DNA of 64,000 nucleotides. It comes from JBNFVY01 sp049943335 (lineage in GTDB: Bacteria > Pseudomonadota > Alphaproteobacteria > Rhodobacterales > Rhodobacteraceae). This document shows positions 1 to 9,172 of this stretch, piece by piece. The number at the start of each line of letters is the position of its first letter. The first letter of the stretch is position 1. The notes beneath the pieces are model-generated. The model searched no databases, was not told the DNA's origin, and was given only the letters and a program-made list of their open reading frames with translations. The position numbers and the translations under genes were made by a program. The stretch is from the NCBI RefSeq assembly GCF_049943335.1, contig NZ_JBNFVY010000003.1, forward strand, positions 310,001 to 374,000, read 5' to 3'.

Positions 1-546
1 CACCAGCAGTTTTTCGATCCGGCGCGACTTCATCAGGCTGATCGCTTCATCGCGGTCAGCCGGTTCGCGCAAGATGGCCAGATTGTCTTGTGTCATCATC
101 ACCTTGACGGGGGTATCGTCATGTTCGGCGAACCGCATGTCGCGGTTGGTCACGATGCCCACGACACGGTGCTGTTCATCGACGACCGGAAAGCCACTGA
201 AACCGTAGCGTTCCGTCAACGCCTTGGCATCCGCCAGCGTCTGATCGGGCGTCAGGGTGATCGGGTTGTAGACGATCCCGCTTTCGAACCGTTTGACACG
301 CCGCACTTCGCGGGCCTGCTCCTGTATGTCCAGGTTCTTGTGAATCACGCCGATCCCGCCCGCCTGAGCCATGGCGATGGCCATCCGCGCTTCGGTCACC
401 GTATCCATGGCCGAAGACAAGAGCGGGATGTTCATCGCGATATCGCGGGTCACCTTGGTGCGCGTGTCAGCCGTGCTGGGCAACACACTAGAGGCGCCGG
501 GAACAAGCAGAACATCATCAAAAGTGAGGGCCTCGCGAATCTCCAT
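1..546 (-). CDS. guaB: IMP dehydrogenase, N-terminal part (cut by window edge)
   Basis: The first 182 codons of GuaB, which oxidises IMP to XMP with NAD+ in the cytoplasm as the first committed step of GMP synthesis. The protein opens with the family's MEIREALTFDDVLL-type N-terminus, followed by the early barrel segment with SAMDTVTEARMAIAMAQAGG and IGVIHKN. The inserted CBS pair begins near residue 95 (the FPVVD and VGIVTNRDMR segments), and the second CBS repeat is just starting at the edge. The catalytic cysteine loop lies outside the window. The start is ATG at 544-546, with an AGGAG-type ribosome site just upstream. It is transcribed leftwards, in the same direction as the channel gene behind it. 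Recognition is strong; only the C-terminal two thirds are unseen. Confidence 0.95.
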   Translation of the reverse strand, partial: MEIREALTFDDVLLVPGASSVLPSTADTRTKVTRDIAMNIPLLSSAMDTVTEARMAIAMAQAGGIGVIHKNLDIQEQAREVRRVKRFESGIVYNPITLTPDQTLADAKALTERYGFSGFPVVDEQHRVVGIVTNRDMRFAEHDDTPVKVMMTQDNLAILREPADRDEAISLMKSRRIEKLLV

Positions 547-626
547 GGGAGTACTCCTGAGATGGCTTCGTTTGGCACGTCCCTATCTCATGCATTCGCG
601 GCGGGGGAAAGCCCTAAAAGCGGGGC

Positions 627-1622
627 TCAAGCCGTCGCCGCATTCGTGGCCACGGCCAGCGCCCCTTTGGCCCAGAGCTGCATGATCTTGAACAAGATCG
701 CCGCAACGGCCAGCGTCGCCGCCACCAGCATCACCCCGGCCAGAACAGCCGACCAGTGGCCCAGGGTGGCAGCGTTGACAAAGACCGCGTTGGTGATGGC
801 CGCCTTGGGAAATGTAAAGGCGCCCCAGAGCGCACTGAACCCCGCCTTGGTCATCCATCGCCCATTGATGAGGAACAGCGCCAGCAACCCCAGCCCAAGC
901 ACCGCAAAGACCGCGCCCATCACCGCGTACCCAAGTAACCCCGACACCGTGGCAAACAGGGCAACAGGGGCCAAATGGATGGCCAGCAGCGGACGCAGCG
1001 GCGGCGGCACGTCGTCTTGCACAAACTGGCGCGCACTGATCACCCAGATCAGGATCGCGACCGGTAGCGTCATGGCGTGAATGGCCTGCGACAGCCCCAC
1101 CCACCCTAACGGGATCGCGGCAAGCGGGGCCACGATAAACCCCACGAACGTCAGGTGCCAGACGGGCGTCACCCTGCGCTGCACCGCTGGCCCGGTGGTC
1201 AGAACGCGAAGCACCGAAAGCGCCACAATGGTATGCCCGATAAGCGCCAGCACCAGCACCGCCCTGGCCAGCCCCGGAGCAACCGGCACAAGCGCGACAG
1301 CGAAAAGCATCATCGTCATGGTGCTGGCCGACATCCCCGCCCGACCCGGCAGAATTTTCAGATCGTCCAGAAGGACCGACGGACGGCGCGCCAATTTGCT
1401 CAGCATTGCAACAGCGGCAAATACGAACAGCAGCGACAGCGCGCCTAACAGCATTTCGCCGATCCATTCGGGCGCTCCAAGCCTTTGGCCAGCCAACCGC
1501 CACCCTTGCCCGACGCCAAATGCCCCCAATATTGCCGGAAAGATCGCGGGCGGCGTGCGCGCCCACAGCCCTGGGCGCGATTGCGCCTGAAAGGCGGGTG
1601 GCTGTTTGCTCGGCTGGCTCAT
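627..1622 (-). CDS. SLAC1/TDT (TehA-like) anion channel or carrier
   Basis: A 331-residue inner-membrane protein with about ten hydrophobic segments. The N-terminal phrase RTPPAIFPAILG and the repeated paired-helix pattern are typical of the tellurite-resistance/dicarboxylate transporter (TDT) family that includes TehA and plant SLAC1. Family members conduct small anions or carry C4-dicarboxylates; the substrate here cannot be told from sequence. The ATG at 1620-1622 follows AGAGGAC, a good ribosome site. Its start overlaps the stop of the uncertain reading frame at 1619-1939 in an ATGA arrangement. It lies between guaB and a TRAP transporter and has no obvious functional partner. Confidence 0.82.
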   Translation of the reverse strand: MSQPSKQPPAFQAQSRPGLWARTPPAIFPAILGAFGVGQGWRLAGQRLGAPEWIGEMLLGALSLLFVFAAVAMLSKLARRPSVLLDDLKILPGRAGMSASTMTMMLFAVALVPVAPGLARAVLVLALIGHTIVALSVLRVLTTGPAVQRRVTPVWHLTFVGFIVAPLAAIPLGWVGLSQAIHAMTLPVAILIWVISARQFVQDDVPPPLRPLLAIHLAPVALFATVSGLLGYAVMGAVFAVLGLGLLALFLINGRWMTKAGFSALWGAFTFPKAAITNAVFVNAATLGHWSAVLAGVMLVAATLAVAAILFKIMQLWAKGALAVATNAATA

Positions 1623-1939
1623 GGCGTCCTCTTGGAGTTAATCACATTCACCTTATTGCATCTGATGCGCAGCGTGACCAGCCCCGCGCGCCAGCCAACA
1701 GGTTTCGCTGCGCCTTGTACAAAAAGGGCCGTGTCGCTGTCCGCGGCGGCCATGACCACACCCTGGGCGCGAAAGGAATCTACCCTGCCCTGACCGCCAG
1801 GTAAATGGCCGCTACCAGCCCGGTCGTTTGCGTACGAACGATAGTTTGGTCCCTGGTCGCCCCCATTCGAACGCGCACCGTGTTTGCCATCGATCCACAG
1901 CCGGTCATAGCCCGCAGGCGGCGCAATTTCCGCCGCCAC
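1619..1939 (-). CDS. possible small ORF upstream of the TDT gene
   Basis: An open frame of about 106 codons starting at GTG 1937-1939, or slightly upstream with a non-standard codon. It has no family I recognise, no signal peptide and no membrane segment; the product is rich in Gly, Arg and Asp. The only positional support is that its TGA overlaps the ATG of the channel gene (ATGA), as in translationally coupled genes. Against it, no convincing ribosome site precedes the GTG, and an alternative frame at 1780-2016 is equally open. It may be chance in GC-rich DNA. Confidence 0.25.
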   Translation of the reverse strand: MAAEIAPPAGYDRLWIDGKHGARSNGGDQGPNYRSYANDRAGSGHLPGGQGRVDSFRAQGVVMAAADSDTALFVQGAAKPVGWRAGLVTLRIRCNKVNVINSKRTP

Positions 1940-2055
1940 AGGGCCGGCCGTGACCGGAATGAACCCGCCATCTGGGCGTCGCCCGCGCCCAATGCGCTTG
2001 GGAATTCGTTTGACATGACCCGTCAGCTATTTCGCCCAGCGAAAATAAATTTCAA

Positions 2056-2083
2056 TTGACCCATTCTGAAGCACCGTTAGGCT
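2056..2083 (+). promoter_or_regulatory. candidate sigma-70-like promoter of the TRAP operon
   Basis: TTGACC at 2056-2061 is followed after 16 bases by TAGGCT (2078-2083), about 42 bases before the dctP start. The -35 box is good and the -10 box weak. This is a motif reading only. Confidence 0.3.
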
Positions 2084-2124
2084 TTCACCAATGGGATCGA
2101 AACAAGACCCTAGGGAGGACCCCA

Positions 2125-3132
2125 ATGAAAAATATTCTGAAAACCTGCACACTTGGTGCGATTGCGCTCGGCTTTGCCGCCCAAGCGTCGGCCACGGAAT
2201 GGAATGCCAGCGTCTGGGGCAAGCGGCGCGCCTTTACCGAACATGTCGAAAAATTGGCCGAACTGGTCAGCGAAAAGACAAACGGCGAATTTACCATCAA
2301 TATCGGGTACGGCACGCTGTCAAAAAACACTGAAAATCTGGACGGGATTTCAATCGGCGCATTCGAAATGGCCCAGTTCTGTGCCGGTTATCATGCCGAC
2401 AAGAACCCGACCCTGACCGTGTTGGAACTGCCTTTTCTGGGCGTCAGCACCCTGGACGAAGAAGTGGCCGTTTCGAACGCAGTCTACAATCACCCCGCGA
2501 CCAAGGCTGATTTGGCCCGCTGGAATGCGACGGTGCTGATGCCGACGCCCATGCCCCAGTACAACATTGTGGGCACCGGCGCGCCGCGCGATACGCTCGA
2601 AAAATTCGACGGCATGCGCGTGCGCGCCACGGGCGGGCTGGGCAAGGCGTTTGCTGCGGTGGGCGCGGTGCCTACGTCGGTTACGGCGACCGAAGCCTAC
2701 AACGCGATTGAATCGGGGGTCGTGGATACGGTGTCCTTTGCCCAGCATGCCCACCAGGCCTTTCGCACCATCGATATCGCCGACTGGTGGACGAGCAACC
2801 TGAACCCCGGCACGGTGAACTGCCCCGTGGTGGTCAACACCGACGCCTACCAGGCCCTGTCAGATGCAGAGCGCGAGGCGCTCGACAGTTCTGTCGCCGA
2901 GGCTCTGGACCACTATATCGACAACTACACCACCAACGTCCTGGCCACCTGGGACAAGTTTTTGGAAGAACAGGGCAAGACCGTGGTCGAAATCCCGCAA
3001 TCCGAAATCGCCAAATTCCGCGAAGTTGCGGCGAGCCCGATCCGCGACGACTGGATCAAGACGATGGAAGCGCAGGGCATTCCGGGCCAAGAGCTGTATG
3101 ACCTGGTGCAATCCACCCTGAGCGAGAACTGA
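2125..3132 (+). CDS. dctP: TRAP transporter substrate-binding protein (DctP family)
   Basis: A 335-residue periplasmic receptor of a tripartite ATP-independent transporter. The first 23 residues form a clear Sec signal peptide (Lys-rich start, hydrophobic core, AQASA then TEW). The mature part has the DctP fold's hallmark middle segment around GMRVRATGG, whose second arginine usually binds the substrate carboxylate, and the TATEAYNAIESGVVD segment typical of the family. The ATG at 2125 is chosen over an upstream in-frame ATG at 2056 because GGGAGG sits seven bases before it and the signal peptide begins there. dctQ and dctM follow. The ligand is probably an organic acid but is not predictable; the WGKRRAFTEHVE opening is not one of the C4-dicarboxylate DctP types I know. 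Confidence 0.92.
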   Translation: MKNILKTCTLGAIALGFAAQASATEWNASVWGKRRAFTEHVEKLAELVSEKTNGEFTINIGYGTLSKNTENLDGISIGAFEMAQFCAGYHADKNPTLTVLELPFLGVSTLDEEVAVSNAVYNHPATKADLARWNATVLMPTPMPQYNIVGTGAPRDTLEKFDGMRVRATGGLGKAFAAVGAVPTSVTATEAYNAIESGVVDTVSFAQHAHQAFRTIDIADWWTSNLNPGTVNCPVVVNTDAYQALSDAEREALDSSVAEALDHYIDNYTTNVLATWDKFLEEQGKTVVEIPQSEIAKFREVAASPIRDDWIKTMEAQGIPGQELYDLVQSTLSEN

Positions 3133-3141
3133 GCCAACCCC

Positions 3142-3168
3142 GCGCCCCGCGTGTCGCGCGCGGGGCGC
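3142..3168 (+). other. GC-rich hairpin between dctP and dctQ
   Basis: A perfect ten-pair inverted repeat (GCGCCCCGCG at 3142-3151, seven-base loop, CGCGGGGCGC at 3159-3168) lies nine bases after the dctP stop. No T-run follows, so it looks like an mRNA-stabilising or attenuating hairpin that sets binding protein in excess over membrane subunits, not a full terminator. Confidence 0.7.
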
Positions 3169-3189
3169 CGCTTTACGATCAGGTGATGC

Positions 3190-3819
3190 ATGTCTCATTC
3201 CCCAGTTCTGAGCGACGACAGCGCGGTCAGCCGCGTCGACCGGGCATTGTTGCGGCTGGAAGAGTTCATGAACCTGTTGGCGGGGATCACGATCTTTGCG
3301 TTGGTGGCACTGGCGGTGGTTCATGTCCTTTCGCGCAAGTTTTTTAACGCGCCGGTCCCCGGCTATGTTGACTGGACCCAGCAATTCATGGTGCTTTTTG
3401 CCTTTCTGGGGCTGGCCTATTGCCAGCGTGAGGGCGGGCACATCCGTATGGACATCGTGATTGGCCGGCTCAAACACCGGCCATTGTGGATCGCCGAATT
3501 CTTGTCGATCCTGATCATGCTGATTATCACCACCGCCTTGATTTACGGGACATATTTCCACTTCGAGCGCAGTTTCGATGTGACCAAGCCGCTCTGGTCA
3601 TCGGACAGTTCCATCGACATCGCCCTGCCCCTTTGGCCCGCCAAACTGGTGGTGACAATTTCGATGGTCGTGCTCTGGTTGCGCCTGTGGGTGCAACTTT
3701 GGGGGTTTGGCCGGGCCATCCGCCGGAACGATGACCGCCCCGTCGCCGTCCCCATCGTGATGGGCGCCGCCGAGCAAGCCATGGCCGAAGCAGAGGGCGT
3801 CGAGAGCGGCAATGGATAG
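3190..3819 (+). CDS. dctQ: TRAP transporter small permease (DctQ)
   Basis: A 209-residue inner-membrane subunit with four hydrophobic helices (about residues 28-48, 62-80, 98-120 and 150-172). It carries the family's second-helix region with DWTQQFMVLFAFLG and a REGGHIRMD turn. It partners the large DctM subunit. It follows dctP after 57 bases that contain the hairpin at 3142-3168. Its last codons overlap dctM by eight bases, which suggests coupled translation. The C-terminal tail after the fourth helix is a longer than usual Ala/Glu-rich extension. The subunit type is clear; the substrate is unknown. Confidence 0.9.
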   Translation: MSHSPVLSDDSAVSRVDRALLRLEEFMNLLAGITIFALVALAVVHVLSRKFFNAPVPGYVDWTQQFMVLFAFLGLAYCQREGGHIRMDIVIGRLKHRPLWIAEFLSILIMLIITTALIYGTYFHFERSFDVTKPLWSSDSSIDIALPLWPAKLVVTISMVVLWLRLWVQLWGFGRAIRRNDDRPVAVPIVMGAAEQAMAEAEGVESGNG

Positions 3820-5233
3820 TCTGATCGACATGAAGGCGCTGCTGGACGGCGTCGATATTTTCAACGTGTCCTTGTGGTTGTCGGGCCTGCTGCTGGTTCT
3901 GGTCATCATCGGGGTGCGGGTGGCCTTTGCCACAGCCTTTATCGGTTTTGTCGGGCTGTGCCTGTTCTTCATGCAAAAGCAAGGGTTCGACAAAGGGCTG
4001 GTCACGGCCATGAAACTGGCAGGCCAGGTCCCCCATTCCAAATCCACGCAGTATTCCCTGTCTCTGATCCCGACGTTCATCCTGATCGGGTATCTGGCCT
4101 ATTACGCGGGCCTGACGCGCTATCTGTTCGAGGCCGCCAAACGATGGGTCGGATGGGTGCCCGGGGGGCTGGGCGTGGCCACGGTTTTTTCGACTGCGGG
4201 GTTTGCCGCGGTGTCGGGCGCATCGGTCGCGACCTCGGCCGTTTTTGCCCGTATCGCGATCCCCGAAATGCTGAAAGAAGGCTATGACAAACGCTTTGCC
4301 GCCGGGGTGGTGGCGGCGGGGGGCACGTTGGCCTCGCTCATCCCGCCGTCGGCCATATTGGTGATCTACGCCATTATCGTGGAACAATCCGTCGGAAAAC
4401 TGCTGCTGGCCGGGTTCCTGCCGGGGGCGGTTTCGGCGGTGATCTATGCGGCGCTGGTGATCGGATTGGCCACATGGCGCAAGGATCTGGGCCCGCCGGT
4501 GGGCGGGTTCACATGGGCCGAGCGGTTCCAGTCCTTGCCCGGCACGCTTCCGATCATTCTGGTGGTCGCGATCATCGTCTATTCGATCTACTTCGGCTGG
4601 GCGACACCCACCGAGGCCGGGGCATTGGGGGCTTTCGTGGTGTTGGTCATGGCGCTGTGGCAAGGCATGAAATGGGGCCAGATGCGCGGCGCGCTGATGG
4701 AGGCGGCAAAGCTGACCGTGATGATCTTTACCATGATCTGGGGCGTTTTGATCTATGTCCGGTTCCTGGGATTCGCGCAGCTACCTTCGGCCTTTGCCGA
4801 CTGGATCGGCGGGCTGGACCAACCCGCCTATGTCACGCTGTTGATCATTCTGGGCGCTTACGTGGTGCTGGGCATGTTCATGGATGCCATCGGGATGCTG
4901 ATCCTGACGCTGCCGATCACCTTTCCAGCCGTCATGGCGCTGAATGGCGGGGCCAACGTGACCGCCGACGCCAGCGCGCTTGGCATGTCGGGCGATCAAT
5001 GCGCGATCTGGTTCGGGATCATCGTGGTGAAGATGGCAGAGCTGTGCCTGATCACACCGCCCATAGGGCTCAACTGCTTTGTTGTGGCGGGCGTGGCGCA
5101 GGACGCGCGCATGCCGATCAGCGTACAGGACGTATTCCGGGGGGCCACGCCGTTCTTCATCGCCGATGTGGTGACGGTGGCGGTGCTGATCGCGTTTCCG
5201 GGGATCGTGCTCTGGTTGCCAAGCCTGCTCTAG
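3812..5233 (+). CDS. dctM: TRAP transporter large permease (DctM)
   Basis: A 473-residue sodium-coupled transport subunit with about a dozen membrane segments and two re-entrant regions. The length and the internal repeat fit the DctM/SiaM family. Typical segments are seen: SLIPTFILIGYLAYYAGLT early, GTLASLIPPSAILVIYAI (the first PPS hairpin) and a later ELCLITPPIGLNCFVV (the second PP hairpin). The ATG at 3812 lies inside the end of dctQ. The stop at 5231-5233 is one base from the end of convergent aglK, so neither operon has room for its own terminator there. Confidence 0.93.
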   Translation: MDSLIDMKALLDGVDIFNVSLWLSGLLLVLVIIGVRVAFATAFIGFVGLCLFFMQKQGFDKGLVTAMKLAGQVPHSKSTQYSLSLIPTFILIGYLAYYAGLTRYLFEAAKRWVGWVPGGLGVATVFSTAGFAAVSGASVATSAVFARIAIPEMLKEGYDKRFAAGVVAAGGTLASLIPPSAILVIYAIIVEQSVGKLLLAGFLPGAVSAVIYAALVIGLATWRKDLGPPVGGFTWAERFQSLPGTLPIILVVAIIVYSIYFGWATPTEAGALGAFVVLVMALWQGMKWGQMRGALMEAAKLTVMIFTMIWGVLIYVRFLGFAQLPSAFADWIGGLDQPAYVTLLIILGAYVVLGMFMDAIGMLILTLPITFPAVMALNGGANVTADASALGMSGDQCAIWFGIIVVKMAELCLITPPIGLNCFVVAGVAQDARMPISVQDVFRGATPFFIADVVTVAVLIAFPGIVLWLPSLL

Positions 5234-5234
5234 A

Positions 5235-6341
5235 TCAGGCGCCCCCTTGCGCGCGGTAAAGCAAGGATTTGCCGCCAGCAAACAGGTGCACCTTGCCGGG
5301 GGCCGCGTTCAGACGCACCAACCCGCCGCGTTTGTCCTGATGAATGCCGGGCAATTTGGCGACTACCGGATCGCGCCCGCGCTCGGCCTCGAAATAGAGC
5401 AGCGTCACTTCGCCGAGCGCCTCGGTGATGTTGACCTTGCCGTCATAAAGATAGGCATCGCCATCCGCCGCGACCAGATCCTCAGGCCGCACACCCACAT
5501 TGACCTTCAGGCCCATGTCGCCCGGCGTCGTCGGCACATCCGACACCGCGATACCTTCACCGTCCAACCTGACGGTGGTTTGCGCGCCCGTTTCGATCAC
5601 CTCGCCGGGCAGCAGGTTCATGGCGGGCGACCCGATGAATTGCGCGACAAATTCGTTCTCGGGGCGTTCATAGAGGTCCAACGGCGTGCCGACCTGGGCA
5701 ATTCCCTTGTTCGCCAAGACCACGATGCGGCTGGCAAGTGTCATCGCCTCGACCTGATCGTGGGTCACGTAAATCATGGTCGAATTCGGCATCGCTTCCT
5801 TCAGCTGTGCGATCTCGATCCGCGTGGCGACCCGCAGCGCCGCATCGAGGTTCGAAAGCGGCTCATCGAACAGGTACACCTTGGGGTCGCGCACGATTGC
5901 CCGCCCGATCGCAACCCTCTGCCTTTGGCCGCCTGAAAGCGCCTTGGGCAACCGGTCCAGGTAGTCACCCAGTTGCAGGATGTTTGCCGCGCGGGTCACC
6001 GCGGCGTTGATCTCATCCTTTGATTTTCCAGCGATCTTGAGAGCGAAGGCCATGTTGTCGCGCACGGTCATGTGCGGATAGAGCGCATAACTCTGGAATA
6101 CCATGGCGATGCCGCGCTGCGCGGGCGGGACGTCGTTCATGCGTTGCCCGTCGATTTCAAGCGTGCCGCCGGTTACCTTTTCCAGACCCGCGATCATGCG
6201 CAGCAGGGTGGATTTCCCGCATCCCGACGGGCCGACAAAGACGATCAGCTCGCCGGTTTTGATCTCCAGGTTGATGTTGTTCAGGACGTTGATCTTGCCC
6301 GCGTAGGTCTTTTCGACATCCGTCAGTTTCAGATCAGCCAT
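5235..6341 (-). CDS. aglK: alpha-glucoside ABC transporter ATPase
   Basis: A 368-residue MalK/UgpC-type ATPase powering sugar import. It has Walker A GPSGCGKST at residues 37-45, the signature LSGGQ at 135-139, Walker B ending in D159-E160 and the switch histidine in VTHDQVEAM. A C-terminal regulatory domain of about 130 residues (TOBE type, from NLLPGEV onward) is typical of sugar ATPases. It is the last gene of aglE-F-G-A-K and starts nine bases after the aglA stop. In Sinorhizobium meliloti the same order encodes a trehalose/maltose/sucrose system; the substrate assignment here is by that analogy. Confidence 0.93.
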   Translation of the reverse strand: MADLKLTDVEKTYAGKINVLNNINLEIKTGELIVFVGPSGCGKSTLLRMIAGLEKVTGGTLEIDGQRMNDVPPAQRGIAMVFQSYALYPHMTVRDNMAFALKIAGKSKDEINAAVTRAANILQLGDYLDRLPKALSGGQRQRVAIGRAIVRDPKVYLFDEPLSNLDAALRVATRIEIAQLKEAMPNSTMIYVTHDQVEAMTLASRIVVLANKGIAQVGTPLDLYERPENEFVAQFIGSPAMNLLPGEVIETGAQTTVRLDGEGIAVSDVPTTPGDMGLKVNVGVRPEDLVAADGDAYLYDGKVNITEALGEVTLLYFEAERGRDPVVAKLPGIHQDKRGGLVRLNAAPGKVHLFAGGKSLLYRAQGGA

Positions 6342-6350
6342 TGCGTTCCC

Positions 6351-8009
6351 CTACCCTTCGGCCCGTAGCAGCAACACCGGCTGCCATGGCCCCAAATGGA
6401 TTTGCCCATCGGCACCGGCATGTGCCGCGTTCAATTCGCCGCCAACAGCGTGCCATGTGCCGGGCGGGGCGTCGATACTGGCCGGGTGATCGGACAGGTT
6501 GAAGGCGCAGAAGATCTCTTCGTCTGCACTGGCCCGGCGAAACGACAACACATCGCCCGTGACCGTTGTCGGCGTCTGTTCCCCCTTGGCCAAGGCCTCG
6601 TGGGCATGGCGAAATGCGATGGCGCGCCGGTAATGATGGAGCAGCGATGCCGGGTCCTCTTCGGATTGCGCCACCGACATCTGCGTGTGTTCAGTTGGAA
6701 CCGGCAGCCAGGTGTGCGGCGCGTCGGAAAACCCTGCGTGATGGTTGGACTGCTCCCAGACCATGGGCGTGCGGCACCCGTCACGGCCCTTGAACTCGGG
6801 CCAGAAGCGGATGCCATATGGGTCCTGCAGATCATCAAAGGCAAGGTCCGCTTCGGGCAGGCCCAGTTCTTCGCCCTGATAAATACAGGCCGATCCGCGC
6901 AGGCACATCATCAGCGTGGTAAAGACACGGGCCGCGGCATGCGTCAGCCCCCAGCGGGTAACATGACGTACCACGTCGTGGTTGGAATAGGCCCAGCAAG
7001 CCCAGCCGCCACGCGCAAGCGTGTCCACTTTCGTCATGACATCGTCGATATAGGCCGCTGTGGGTCGGTCGCCCGATAGCAATTCGAACGCATAACACAT
7101 GTGCATCAGGCTATCGCCGGCGGTATATTCGCCCATGATTTCCAACCCGCGCTGCGCATCGCCCACCTCGCCCACGGCGGCGGCATTGTAGGGCTGCATG
7201 ACCGCGCGCAGCCGGCGCAGAAACGCCAGGTTTTCGGGCCGGTTCTTGTCGTATAAATGGTCCTGCCAGTTATAGGGGTTCACCGCCGGCGCGATCGTGG
7301 CGTTGCGCTGTTCGGGGGGTAACGCGGGATTGTCGCGCAACGCGGCGTCGCAAAAATAGAAGTTGATCGTGTCCAGACGGAACCCGTCGACCCCCCGATC
7401 AAGCCAGAACCTGGCCACGTCCAGCAACGCGTCCTGCACCTCCGGTTCATGGAAATTCAGATCGGGCTGCTCGGCCAGGAAATTATGCAGATAGTACTGG
7501 CAGCGGCGCGTGTCCCACTGCCACGCGCTGCCACCAAAAATCGACAACCAGTTGTTGGGCGCTGTCCCGTCGGGTTTGGCATCGGCCCAGACGTACCAGT
7601 TCGCCTTGGGATTGTCTTTCGATGCGCGGCTTTCGACAAACCACGGGTGCTGGTCTGATGTGTGCGAAAGCACAAGATCGATCATTACCTTGAGACCATA
7701 GCGATGCGCCGTTTCGATCACCGCATCGAAATCGGCCAGCGTGCCGAACATCGGATCGACATCGCAGTAATCGCGCACGTCGTAGCCGAAATCCTTCATG
7801 GGCGACGTGAAAAACGGCGATATCCACACAGCGTCAACCCCGAGCGAGGCGATATAGGGCAGCCGGTTCACGATCCCCAACAAATCACCCACACCGTCGC
7901 CGTTGCTGTCCTGATAGCTGCGCGGATAGATCTGGTAGATCACCGCGCCGCGCCACCAGTCGGCGTCCTTTGCCAATACGTTCGAGTCGGGTTTTACCTG
8001 TAGAGTCAT
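6351..8009 (-). CDS. aglA: GH13 alpha-glucosidase
   Basis: A 552-residue cytoplasmic alpha-glucosidase of glycoside hydrolase family 13 that splits the imported disaccharide. Catalytic residues are visible: nucleophile D213 in DGFRLDTINF, acid/base E281 in AAVGEVGD, and the transition-state aspartate D345 in YSNHDVVR. The QIYPRSYQDSNGDGVGDL opening (from residue 26) is characteristic of oligo-1,6-/alpha-glucosidases, and no signal peptide is present. The ATG at 8007-8009 is chosen because AAGGAC precedes it and the conserved sequence begins soon after; the frame extends a further 76 codons upstream, through aglG, without meaning. It lies eight bases behind aglG. Confidence 0.94.
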   Translation of the reverse strand: MTLQVKPDSNVLAKDADWWRGAVIYQIYPRSYQDSNGDGVGDLLGIVNRLPYIASLGVDAVWISPFFTSPMKDFGYDVRDYCDVDPMFGTLADFDAVIETAHRYGLKVMIDLVLSHTSDQHPWFVESRASKDNPKANWYVWADAKPDGTAPNNWLSIFGGSAWQWDTRRCQYYLHNFLAEQPDLNFHEPEVQDALLDVARFWLDRGVDGFRLDTINFYFCDAALRDNPALPPEQRNATIAPAVNPYNWQDHLYDKNRPENLAFLRRLRAVMQPYNAAAVGEVGDAQRGLEIMGEYTAGDSLMHMCYAFELLSGDRPTAAYIDDVMTKVDTLARGGWACWAYSNHDVVRHVTRWGLTHAAARVFTTLMMCLRGSACIYQGEELGLPEADLAFDDLQDPYGIRFWPEFKGRDGCRTPMVWEQSNHHAGFSDAPHTWLPVPTEHTQMSVAQSEEDPASLLHHYRRAIAFRHAHEALAKGEQTPTTVTGDVLSFRRASADEEIFCAFNLSDHPASIDAPPGTWHAVGGELNAAHAGADGQIHLGPWQPVLLLRAEG

Positions 8010-8017
8010 AAGGGTCC

Positions 8018-9157
8018 TTACTTGACCGAACCGGCCAGAAGGCCGCGTACGAGAAAGCGTTGCAATGCGAAGAAGACCGCCAACGGAACGGCGATCGAAA
8101 CAAAGGCCGATGCGGCGAGGATCTCCCATTCTCCGCCGCGCGAGCCCATCAGGTTCACCAACCGGCCCGTAAGCACCAAGGTGTCGTCGTCGGTGCCCAG
8201 AAACACCAGCGCCACCAGCAGATCGTTCCATGTCCACAGGAACTGGAATATCGCGAAACTGGCCAGCGCCGGGAAGGACAGCGGCAGGATGATCCGGGTA
8301 AAGATCTGGAATTCGGTCGCGCCGTCGACCCGCGCGTTTTCGATCACGTCCCTGGGCAAGCCGACCATGTAGTTACGCAAAAGATAGACTGCCAACGGCA
8401 GGCCGAACCCGGTGTGTGCCAGCCAGACGCCCAGATAGCCCTTGCCGATGCCCACCGCGTTGTGCAGTTGCAACAGCGGGATCAGGGCCAGTTGTAGCGG
8501 AACAACCAGTAGCGCGACGACAAAGGCCACAAGAAGCGCGCGGCCCTTGAAGTCCATCCAGGCCAGCGCGTAGGCGGCAAAGGCGGCAATCAGGATGGGA
8601 ATGATCGTGGCGGGAATGGCGACAGTGGCTGTATTGATGAACGCCTGCCCTACCCCCGCCGTGGCGGTCGAGCTGAACAGCACGTTGCGGTAGTTGTCGA
8701 GCGTGAATTCAGGCGGGGTTTCTGCGGTGCTGAAAATACGCGGCAGGCGCACATCATCAAAGGGCGCAGGGCTGGCCAGCCGGTAGGCGCCAGTTTCATC
8801 CACGCTCAGCGTCCAGTCGTTTTTCAACGTGGCCACGTCACCGGGACCATAGGCTTCGGGCGCGCGTGACGACGTCCCCCAGGCCGATACGGTGGCGTCC
8901 TGCCCGGCGAACAAGTCGCCCGTGATCACGTAAAGGTCGCCGTCCCGGCGCGGCTCACCCGCGACCCGGATCGCAGGCACCTGGCGTTCTTGGGTGGTCA
9001 GCGCCGACCACCACCCCGAGGCTGAAATCTGCTCGCCCGTGCGAAAAGATGACACCAGCAGGCCCACAGTGGGAAACAGCCAGAGCGCCACAAGCAGCAC
9101 GACCGAAATATGCACCGCCCACTGAAGCGAGGATTTGGTTCCGGCGATATTGTCCAT
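8018..9157 (-). CDS. aglG: alpha-glucoside ABC permease, MalG type
   Basis: A 379-residue inner-membrane permease. The EAA loop that docks the ATPase is seen as ENARVDGATEFQIFTRIILP followed by LSFPALAS. The protein is about 100 residues longer than common MalG-type permeases because of a periplasmic insertion after the first helix (about residues 45-150), a feature I associate with AglG proteins. Six membrane helices are evident. The start ATG at 9155-9157 follows GAGGGGCAGAG. It sits 15 bases behind aglF. Confidence 0.92.
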   Translation of the reverse strand: MDNIAGTKSSLQWAVHISVVLLVALWLFPTVGLLVSSFRTGEQISASGWWSALTTQERQVPAIRVAGEPRRDGDLYVITGDLFAGQDATVSAWGTSSRAPEAYGPGDVATLKNDWTLSVDETGAYRLASPAPFDDVRLPRIFSTAETPPEFTLDNYRNVLFSSTATAGVGQAFINTATVAIPATIIPILIAAFAAYALAWMDFKGRALLVAFVVALLVVPLQLALIPLLQLHNAVGIGKGYLGVWLAHTGFGLPLAVYLLRNYMVGLPRDVIENARVDGATEFQIFTRIILPLSFPALASFAIFQFLWTWNDLLVALVFLGTDDDTLVLTGRLVNLMGSRGGEWEILAASAFVSIAVPLAVFFALQRFLVRGLLAGSVK

Positions 9158-9172
9158 ATCTCTGCCCCTCGC

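Noticed and set aside
583..1566. Long minus-strand frame antiphase to the TDT channel gene
   Set aside because: It lies fully inside the channel gene in another frame, is Arg/Gly-rich and shows no motif; it is a GC-rich shadow.
3527..4663. 378-codon minus-strand frame across dctQ and dctM
   Set aside because: It is antisense to two certain membrane-protein genes and has His/Arg/Gln-rich low-quality sequence with no ribosome site.
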